A stretch of DNA of 64,000 bases. It comes from Erodium maritimum. Taxonomy: Eukaryota > Streptophyta > Magnoliopsida > Geraniales > Geraniaceae. The translations under genes and the position numbers were made by a program. Where the stretch lies: positions 72,557,020-72,621,019 of the forward strand of contig OY997588.1 of assembly GCA_963921825.1 (NCBI GenBank), written 5' to 3'. Below the pieces are notes generated by a model. It searched no databases and had not been told where the DNA came from. It was given only the letters and a program-made list of their open reading frames with translations. Below, piece after piece: positions 56,564-64,000 of this stretch (positions are counted from its first letter, which is position 1; every line of letters begins with the position of its first letter).

Positions 56564-57320
56564 GGGGGGGGGGGGGGGGGGGGGGGGAGGTTGGGATGGG
56601 ATGGGAGGGTTTGGGGGAGTGATGTGAGTATGATCATCTCTGGGTTTATTTTGGTAACCTTATTGTTCTGAGAGTGGGAGTTCATTCTTGTTTAGGACAG
56701 TGAGAGGGTAGCAGTTCTTCACTTTAGGAGGTGAGGAGTGGTATAGATTAGCTCTGGTTTTGTACTCTTCTATTCACAGGTATTGCTGCTGATCAAGAAG
56801 ACAGCAACAGGTTTTGGAGCATCTTTTGATTGTTTGGGACTGAAGTTATCTATGTGCAGACAACATGTGGTAGGATGGAGATACTTGCTGCAGTTTTTTG
56901 GGATACTTGAAGCTGCAGATGTTTCAACAGTTGGGTGGTACTTTGACTTGATAAAGGGTGGGGTGGATAGGGCACTTTTTTTGGTAAGTCTGATTTTGTT
57001 GGGGTAGTAACATAAGAGTTGGATTCTGTGATCACAGCGCTGGGGTTAGATGTCACAACTGTTGTAGGGCCGTGGGGGGGGGGGGGGGGGGGGGAATTAG
57101 TTAAGTTTTAAAAGTCAGTTTGGAAACTTGACAAACAAGCAACGGTTAGTTAGACAAGTTCCATTTTTTGTTGAGAAGCTTGAAGAGCAAGTAACCGGGT
57201 ATAGGTTGGTTGGAATTGTTGGACTGTAATTATTTTGGAGGGACAATCCCTTGGCCTTTGCTTTCATTTCGAAAGCTAGGTTTAGTAAAATACAAAATAT
57301 TTGCTGATCAAAGAAAAAAA
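56564..57320 (+). other. LINE2 3' UTR, second piece, with G24 and G21 runs and A-tail
   Basis: The 3' UTR resumes in a run of 24 G (56564-56587) followed by GGTTGGGATGGGATGGGAGGG, has another run of 21 G (57074-57094), and ends with a hairpin (GCTTTC-ATT-TCGAAAGC region, 57260-57276) and an A-rich tail to 57320. The TSD follows at 57321. The open frame 56783-57007 has no domain match I recognise. Confidence 0.8.
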
Positions 57321-57333
57321 TCACATTCTTCTG
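57321..57333. repeat. LINE2 target-site duplication, right copy
   Basis: TCACATTCTTCTG, identical to 10546-10558, directly after the A-tail. Confidence 0.93.
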
Positions 57334-57560
57334 CTCAAGACTGTGTGTGTGGGGTCTGATAAATGGGTGAACTGACTCAAGCACCAAAGGAATGGAATGA
57401 TCAAGCTCCCTCATAGAAGGTAGGGTCTAGATGATAGAAAACACATCTCCAAGCTACTCGAACACCTTTCCAAGATCAATTGGAAACTCTATTGTAGGTT
57501 ACTGTACATCCAAGACATACAATTGTCTCAAATATAAACTTTTCCCTCTCTCCATGAAGA

Positions 57561-57680
57561 CTCCCGGAACTCCAATGACATCACAAGAGACCTCTAGAAA
57601 AGCCTCATATAATGTAATTACTCCCGGAACTCCAATGACATCACAAGAGACCTCTAGAAAAGCCTCATATAATGTAATTA
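57561..57680. repeat. Perfect 60-bp tandem duplication in gypsy
   Basis: Bases 57561-57620 and 57621-57680 are identical, each starting CTCCCGGAACTCC and ending AATGTAATTA. The unit is 60 bp, so it adds 20 codons without shifting the surrounding gypsy frame (57499-57705, minus strand). Confidence 0.95.
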
Positions 57681-58300
57681 ATTCCATTTTATGCTTTATA
57701 GTCATAGACCTTTGGACATAACCAAAAGTGATCGATGATACTATCCTTGGCTAATCAAGCCCCAACACCAGATCATAAAACCCTAATGGCACCACTAAGA
57801 AGTGCCAAAAAAAACTATGAAATGCAATATTCCATGTGATGGTGTAGCTAGTAGAAAAAATAAGCCTCTCATCACTTTCCATCTTTATCAAGGTGGGTTG
57901 AACTGCCGTGAGTTGCACTTGCACCCCCAACCCCTTAGCAGTAAGCTCATCCAAGAAGGATTTTGATGTTCCAGTGTCAACAAGAACAAAGATGCCAAAA
58001 GATTGCACCATTCCTCCAATTTTGATCCCCTAGATATAAGAAAAGTTTCAATCATAAATTTTTCCTTTTCCATATTTATTATCCCTAAAGATGTCATCCA
58101 CTTCCTCCCTTGTAATAATGAAAAAATATGCTTGTTGGGAAAAACATGAGCTATGGAATATTTTGCATGACAAGTTTAGCATAGGTCTTTCCTGGTTCTC
58201 TCAGCCAGGGCTCGGGGGTTTGTGATACCTAAGCCTTGAAGGAGTTCTATTGGTGAAGTTAAGTGGTGTCCTAGCTTGGAAAGAGGTACCCACGAATTAC

Positions 58301-59273
58301 TGTAGTAAATCTAGTACCCCAGAAACCGAAATACGAGACTCACCTAGAAAATCAATCGGATCCGTGGAAAAGAACCGACGCGATTCAATCCACACGGACA
58401 CCGACAACCTTGATTTTCCAAACCCCGGATCCTAGACCCAGTCGATAAATGCTAAAAGTCTGATAAGCCGAAATTACCGGAACAAATAATAAAGCTGCAG
58501 AAAATAAACAGAGACAACAATATACGTGGTTCGGCAATGTGCCTACATCCACGGGACAACGTCGAGCTCCTTGTATTATCCGAGAAATTACAAGCTTATT
58601 CCCTATTTCTCAATACAAGATCGATAATCCACAAAAGAAATCAACCTATCTTTTGTTACCGACTTAAACTCTAGGAATCAAGAACAAGATACAAGGAGAG
58701 GACTTTTTTTACCTTGGACGTGTGTTACCACTCACAAACATCAAAACACCAACGTGCTTTTAAAACACAAATTGCTCTTCTCTTGTTCCAATACAACCAC
58801 ACCTCAAACAAATTCCTTTTGCTTGATCTCTCCCGTAGCTAAAAGAACACCCAAGAACATCGAGTATTTAATGCTATATTAATGATGTTAGCAAAGAATA
58901 TAAACAGCACACTTTTACCATCCTCTTTCCTTTGTGTTCTCTGCCACTCTCAAGAATAAGAATAGATTAAGCAAGCTTTGCTCTTTTCTACCTTAATCAA
59001 GAGGACCACCACACAAGAGATCAAGAACCAAAGCACCGCCCCTCTCTTGCTCCCATTATCATTTCCTTGTTCTTCTACCTCCAAAACTTGTGCCGCCTCT
59101 CTGTTCTTGTCCACTAATTTCAGAATATGGAGCTGCTGCACTAAAAGGGAACTAAAACCCTACTGTACACTTATGTGCCAACTCAACACAAAAGAGAAAA
59201 TGGGCCTGAATAATTTCTTGTGGGCTTAAGTTATGGCCCATGTCCATGGGCCTATTTGGAGCCAAAAATAACA
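58301..59273 (-). repeat. 3' LTR of element F
   Basis: 973 bp, TGTAGTAAATCTAG...AAAAATAACA on the plus strand, followed by the reverse complement of the PPT. It is in register with 63529-64000 at an offset of 5,228 bp. Confidence 0.93.
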
Positions 59274-59288
59274 ATCTCCACCTTGGCG
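59274..59288 (-). other. Polypurine tract of element F
   Basis: The reverse complement reads CGCCAAGGTGGAGAT, directly against the LTR. Confidence 0.85.
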
Positions 59289-59374
59289 ACAAATGTCCAT
59301 AAAGCTCCACCTGCTCGTCGTCCTCCACCGGGTGGTAAAGACTCTACCCCGAAGGGTCCCGCCCCCGTGGGGCA

Positions 59375-62300
59375 TCAACATCGAGAAATCTTGATCAAGT
59401 TGAGACAATGCTCTAACTTGATCACCGGAATCACCTTCGTCAACATATTAGCTGCATTTTCCTTGGTATCAACTTTTTCCAACAATACCAATTTATCCTC
59501 AATGATATCTCTGATAAAATGAAACCTCACATCTATGTGTTTGGTCCTAGAGTGAAATAGCTGATTCTTTGCCAAATGGATGGCGCTCTGACTATCACAA
59601 AGAATAGTGACATCCCTTTGAGCAACACCCAAATCTCGAACCAATCCTCGAAGCCATATAGCCTCTTTCACTGCCTCTGTCACTGCCATGTACTCTGCTT
59701 CTGTTGTAGACAAAGCAGCCACTGACTGTAACATGGACCTCCAAGATATAGGACCCATTGCCAATGTAAAACAATAACCTGTAGTCGATCGGCGCTTGTC
59801 CATATCTCCAGCATAGTCTGAGTCAACATACCCCAATACAGCTAAAACTGACGATCTCTCATAAACCAAACCGACATCCAGTGTACCCCGAAGATACCTC
59901 AAAATCCACTTCACTGCTTGCCAATGTTGCTTCCCCGGGTTCGCCATGAACGGACTAACAACACTAACTGGATAAGCAATATCTGGACGCGTGCAAACCA
60001 TGGCATACATAAGACTACCAACTGCACTCGCATAGGGAACCTTAGCCATATATTCCCTCTCATCCTCAGTGATAGGAGATAACATACTCGAGAGTTTAAA
60101 GTGAGCAGCTAAAGGAGTACTAACCGGTTTTGCCGAATCCATGTCAAAACGGATCATACCCTTCTCTAAGTACTTTCGCTGTGACAATGTCAACCTGCCC
60201 AACTTCCTATCCCGAATAATCTCCATCCCAAGAATCTTCTTCACCGGACCAAGATCTTTCATCTCAAACTCAATGCTAAGTTGTGACTTCAGCTTATCAA
60301 TTTCTACCATGCTCTTTGCAGCAATGAGCATGTCATCAACATAGAGTAAAAGAAATACAAAAGATCCATCCTTGAGCTTCTTAGTAAATACACAAGGATC
60401 ATACTCGCTCCTTACATACCCCTGCTCAATCATAAAAGTATCAAACCTCTTGTACCACTGCCTCGAGGCCTGTTTCAACCCATACAATGATTTCTTCAGT
60501 TTGCATACTTTCCCTTCCTCACCAACAACATAGTAACCATCGGGCTGCGACATATATATGTCCTCCTCCAAATCTTCATGCAAGAATGCAGTTTTAACAT
60601 CAAGTTGTTTGAACTCTAAATCAAACTGCGTAGCCAATGCTAATAGGACTCGGATACTAGTGTGCTTTACCACCGGAGAGAATACCTCATTATAGTCCAC
60701 ACCTTCTTGTTGTGCATATCCCTTAGCCACCAATCTTTCCTTGTACCTTATACCCGTACAATTATCCTTGGAATTTGGAATCCCGCTGTAAAGATCCACT
60801 TGCACCCAATCGACCTCTTTCCCTTAGGAAGTGTAACAAGTTCCCAAGTCTGATTTTTATAAAGAGATGGCATCTCCTCATCCATGGCGTCCTTCCACTC
60901 CCTTTTGCGATCATCACGCAAAGCCTGCTTGTATGTGTTAGGAACATCATAATTAGTAACCGGGAAAGCACAAGCTACCTCATCCTCATAGCCGAATCTC
61001 CGAGGTGCACGTCTGACCCTAGGTTCTCTACCCGTTACCAAAGACGGTGTCTCAATCTGCTGAACCTGTTGTTGTGTAAGGGCCTCGTTCCCATCAATAG
61101 GAACATCATCATCAATAACAGTCTCATCAGGTACCATCTGTGAAGAACTACCTGATTGAGAAATAGAACTAAGAGCTCCAAGCTCCACCTGATGATTATC
61201 TTCTTTGTCTTCATCATAGCTATCACCTCTCCAAATAGGAGAATCGTCATTGCATCTCTCACACTTTGCCTATAGCAAAGCCTCCTCATGGAATGTAACA
61301 TCCCGGCTAATCACAAACTTCTGAGTTTCTGGGCACCATAACTTGTACCCCTTCACATTCTCAGGATAACCGAGAAATATAGCCTTCTTGGCCCTCACTC
61401 CAATCTTATCCTCTTTAACTTGATAGTAAGCCGGACAACCAAATGCTCTCAAGTTAGAATAATCAGAAGGATTACCGGACCATACCTCCATAGGAACCTT
61501 GGACTCAATAGCTGATGAAGGAGAGCGGTTAATCAAGTAGCACGCCGTATTTACTGCCTCAGCCACCATAATCTGCCCAAACCCGCATTGGACAACATGC
61601 ATCGTGCTCTCTCAAATAGGGTACGATTCATCCGCTCTGCTACCCCATTTTGCTGTGGTGTCTTTCTCACTGTGAAGTGTCTCTTGATGCCATGTTCTGC
61701 ACAGAACTCGTTAAGGGGATCCTCGGTGTACTCACCGCCATTGTCAGATCTCAAAACCTTGATCACCCTACCTGTCTGCTTCTCAACCATAGCCTTCCAC
61801 TTCTTGAAAATATCCCTGACTTCATCTTTATGCTTCATGGTATAGATCCATACTCTCCGGCTGAAGTCGTCGATAAAAGACACAAAATACCGGGACCCAC
61901 CCTTCGATAAAACTCTCGAGGGTCCCCAAACATCAGTGTGGATATAATCCACGATACCCTCGGTGTTGTGAATATCGTCACCAAAAGTGACCCTGCATTG
62001 CTTCCCATACACACAATGCTCACAGAAATCAAGCTTCTCCATCTTGTCACCACCAAGCAAGCCACGCATGCTCAAAGTCTTCAGTCCACTCTCACCTACA
62101 TGCCCTAGACGCATGTGCCATAACTGAGTGCGGACCAAGCTCTTCTCATCAATAACGGTGGAGACCATAACTCCACCCTCAACAACATTACCCTGAAGAA
62201 AATAGAGATTGGCATGCCTAATTACCAATAATAGCAACCTGTCACCATGATAAACGTTGCAATAGCCATTCTCACCAACATACCTGTAACCCTGAGCCTC

Positions 62301-63442
62301 AAGTACCCCAAGAGAAATCAACCCTCTAGCAAGATCCGGAATATGGCGTACCTCGGTAAGCTGTCTACATGACCCGTCTGCTAGCTGGAATCTGACTGTG
62401 CCAACACCTAACATCCTACAGGGTCGAGAATCACCCATATACACTGAGCGACCCTCCACCTCACGATAGGTGGTGAACCAGTCCCGAACCGGACATAAGT
62501 GATAAGAAGCCCCTGTATCCAACAACCAACCATCATACAAATGATCACTAGAACCCGCTGTCAAGGCATGCGCTAGGTCACCATCGATATGAATATCCTC
62601 AACTATCTCTGATGCCTCAACCACATTTGCCACGCCTTTTCCCGTCTCTTGTTTGGTGCGATTGTCTTTCAAATCCGGACAATCCTTCTTGTAATGGCTT
62701 TTACGCTTACACTTGTAACATTCAACTTTAGACAAATCTCTACCCCTCGACTGAGATCGAGTTCTTCTATTGTTGTTGTACTTCTTGTTTGAATTTCTCC
62801 CCCTTGAAACCGAGAGACAGTGTGCTAGAACGTCCTCGCTCACAGCACTCTTCCTAGAAGCCTTTGCTAGTATAGATTGAACAATGTCACCATACACAAA
62901 CTTCTCTTTGTTCATCATAGTCATCTGATCAACAAAGGCTCCCATTCCGGCAACAGAGAAATTAACAAGAATAAAGCTTTCTGACTATCTTCAAACTTAG
63001 CTCCCAAGCTAACACAATCCGAGTACAAGAACTCAAACTCAGTAATATGATCAGTCATAAGTTTACCTGACTGTAGCCTAAAAGTGAAGAGCTTCTTCTG
63101 CAGGTACATCACACTCATCTGATCATTTTGAAGATACATAGCCTGAAGCTTTTCCCAAATACCCTTGGCGGTCGTCTCATCTGCAAAATTCTAAGCCACA
63201 TTCCGAGAAAGACACAAACGAATTGTACTACAAGCCTTCTGATCCATCTTGTTCCATCTAACCAGTTGATCACCCTCTGATGGTTTATCTCCCAACGCAT
63301 CAAACTGATCCAAACTAACCAGAATATCCTTACAATCCATCTGTCAAGCTTTAAAATTGTTCCGTCCATTAAAACGAAGAAAATTGAACCCATGGACCTT
63401 CACATAACCCTCATCCCGAGATGTGGACGCTCTATCAGACAT
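59375..63442 (-). pseudogene. Element F gag-pol polyprotein, recently broken
   Basis: About 1,356 codons. Gag starts at 63442 (MSDRASTSRDEGYVKVHG) with two in-frame stops before 63139. It continues with LQKKLFTFRL (62921-63139) and, after a shift, the knuckle CYKCKRKSHYKKDC with all four ligands (about 62730). The protease has WLLDTGASYHLCP. The integrase has WHMRLGHV...CEHCVYGK, HTDVWGPS, RSDNGGEY and NGVAERMNRT (61551-62945), so all catalytic residues are present. A shift near 61590 leads to LINRSPSSAIES and CPAYYQVKED (61270-61602), and a stop lies at 61270. RT and RNase H are open for 476 codons (59375-60805), with LDVKTAFLHEDL, LLYVDDMLIA, STTEAEYMA and CDSQSAIHLAKN. Frameshifts lie near 62935, 61590 and 60780. 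Confidence 0.92.
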
Positions 63443-63514
63443 ATTTGCAAACACAGCAATAACCAATCAACTAGCCAAATAACCAGGATGCTCTAACACT
63501 AGTAGCTCAACCGG

Positions 63515-63526
63515 GCTTTGATACCA
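63515..63526 (-). other. Primer-binding site of element F
   Basis: The reverse complement is TGGTATCAAAGC, the variant tRNA-Met site used by Tnt1-type elements, two bases inside the LTR. Confidence 0.88.
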
Positions 63527-63528
63527 CT

Positions 63529-64000
63529 TGTAGTAAATCTAGTACCCCCGAAACCGAAATACGAGACTCACCCAGAAAATCAATCGGATCCGTGGAAAAG
63601 AACCGACGCGATTCAATCCACACGGACACCGACAACCTTGATTTTCCAAACCCCGGATCCTAGACCCTGTCGATAAATGCTAAAAGTCTGATAAGCCGAA
63701 ATTACCGGAACAAATAATAAAGCTGCAGAAAATAAACAGAGACAACAATATACGTGGTTCGGCAATGTGCCTACATCCACGGGACAACGTCGAGCTCCTT
63801 GTATTATCCGAGAAATTACAAGCTTATTCCCTATTTCTCAATACAAGATCGATAATCCACAAAAGAAATCAACCTATCTTTTGTTACCGACTTAAACTCT
63901 AGGAATCAAGAACAAGATACAAGGAGAGGACTTTTTTTACCTTGGACGTGTGTTACCACTCACAAACATCAAAACACCAACGTGCTTTTAAAACACAAAT
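63529..64000 (-). repeat. 5' LTR of element F, cut by window edge
   Basis: The first 472 bp match 58301-58772 with three differences by eye (near 63548, 63571 and 63668). Confidence 0.93.

Larger units (their letters stand above)
10559..57320 (+). mobile_element. LINE2, full-length LINE split by nested insertions
   Basis: A plus-strand relative of LINE1. Its own DNA is in four pieces: 10559-10886 plus the 5-bp TSD (5' UTR), 21681-24081 (rest of the 5' UTR, ORF1, start of ORF2), 51537-54853 (rest of ORF2, start of 3' UTR) and 56564-57320 (rest of 3' UTR, A-tail). The gaps hold element B with A inside it, element C with array D inside it, and a 1.7-kb insertion in a poly-G run. A 13-bp TSD flanks the whole. 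About 75-80 bp of the endonuclease region were lost at 24081/51537 together with the 3' half of element C. Confidence 0.92.
57321..58300 (-). pseudogene. Ty3/gypsy gag zinc knuckle, protease and RT start
   Basis: In minus-strand order: a gag end with ALAERTRKDLC then a degenerate CxxC...H knuckle (about 58210-58090; the first Cys is followed by a stop). An aspartic protease comes next, with FVLVDTGTSKSFLDELTAKGL and FYDLVLGLD (57751-58011); its DTG is intact. A linker with a 60-bp tandem duplication follows, then the RT start RELDHSIPLVLESV...SLEQKNVI (57321-57415), which continues at 10558. The order gag-protease-RT-RNase H is that of Ty3/gypsy. It is cut on the right by element F at 58300. 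Confidence 0.85.
58301..64000 (-). mobile_element. Element F, Tnt1-like Ty1/copia retrotransposon, truncated by window edge
   Basis: 3' LTR 58301-59273 (973 bp), PPT, gag-pol 59375-63442, PBS 63515-63526 and 5' LTR from 63529 to beyond the window. The polyprotein keeps the knuckle, protease, integrase, RT and RNase H motifs of the Tnt1/Tork group and is unrelated in sequence to the A-E family. The 472 bp of LTR that can be compared differ at only three positions, which indicates a recent insertion. The reading frame is nevertheless broken several times. Confidence 0.95.

Noticed and set aside
59375..60805. 476-aa frame as an intact host gene
   Set aside because: It is the RT-RNase H end of element F, between two LTRs, with YVDD and RNase H motifs.

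Overview
This window is plant nuclear DNA, most likely from a eudicot. It is a repeat-rich, heterochromatin-like stretch made entirely of retrotransposons inserted into one another. I see no host gene, tRNA, rRNA, CRISPR array or bacterial feature. The plant assignment rests on four things: Ty1/copia elements whose primer-binding sites match the 3' end of plant initiator tRNA-Met (TGGTATCAGAGC and TGGTATCAAAGC), a Tnt1-like copia polyprotein, a Ty3/gypsy pol, and two LINEs whose ORF1 carries an RRM, a plant LINE type. The species cannot be named from this sequence.

Layout, outermost layer first. (1) A decayed Ty3/gypsy element (minus strand) is the base layer. It survives in three pieces: 2423-2540 (downstream of RNase H), 9309-10558 (RNase H and RT) and 57321-58300 (RT start, protease, gag zinc knuckle). 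(2) Two related full-length LINEs sit inside it. LINE1 (minus, 2541-9308) has a 17-bp target-site duplication (TSD). LINE2 (plus, 10559-57320) has a 13-bp TSD and has been stretched to about 47 kb by later insertions. (3) LINE2 holds copia element B (minus, 10887-21680, TSD CTCTC, internal region largely deleted). It also holds copia element C (plus, from 24082), whose 3' half was deleted together with a little LINE at 51536/51537, and a 1.7-kb unclassified insertion in a poly-G tract of its 3' UTR (54854-56563). (4) Complete copia element A (plus, 12904-21366, TSD GGGTC) lies in the 5' LTR remnant of B. Array D (minus, 27498-50116, TSD GTTAC) lies in the gag of C. (5) A further member, E (minus, 1-2422), enters from the left edge. 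An unrelated Tnt1-like copia element F (minus, 58301 to the right edge) interrupts the gypsy element on the right.

The most striking object is array D. Four LTRs alternate with three internal regions at an exact 6,977-bp period, almost without mismatches, and a single 5-bp TSD flanks the whole 22.6 kb. Elements A, C and D are one family, and B and E share its LTR. Every copy with readable coding sequence carries the same lesions: no YVDD box in RT, no DTG in protease, two integrase catalytic residues replaced, the last zinc-knuckle cysteine replaced, and a shortened, shifted gag. The family kept moving after these lesions were fixed, so it must have used proteins supplied by another element.

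The coding parts do not form a pathway. They are retrotransposon gag, protease, integrase, RT, RNase H and LINE ORF1/ORF2 frames, all broken. Most intervals without coding sequence are LTRs, long 5' leaders or LINE UTRs and are listed as such.
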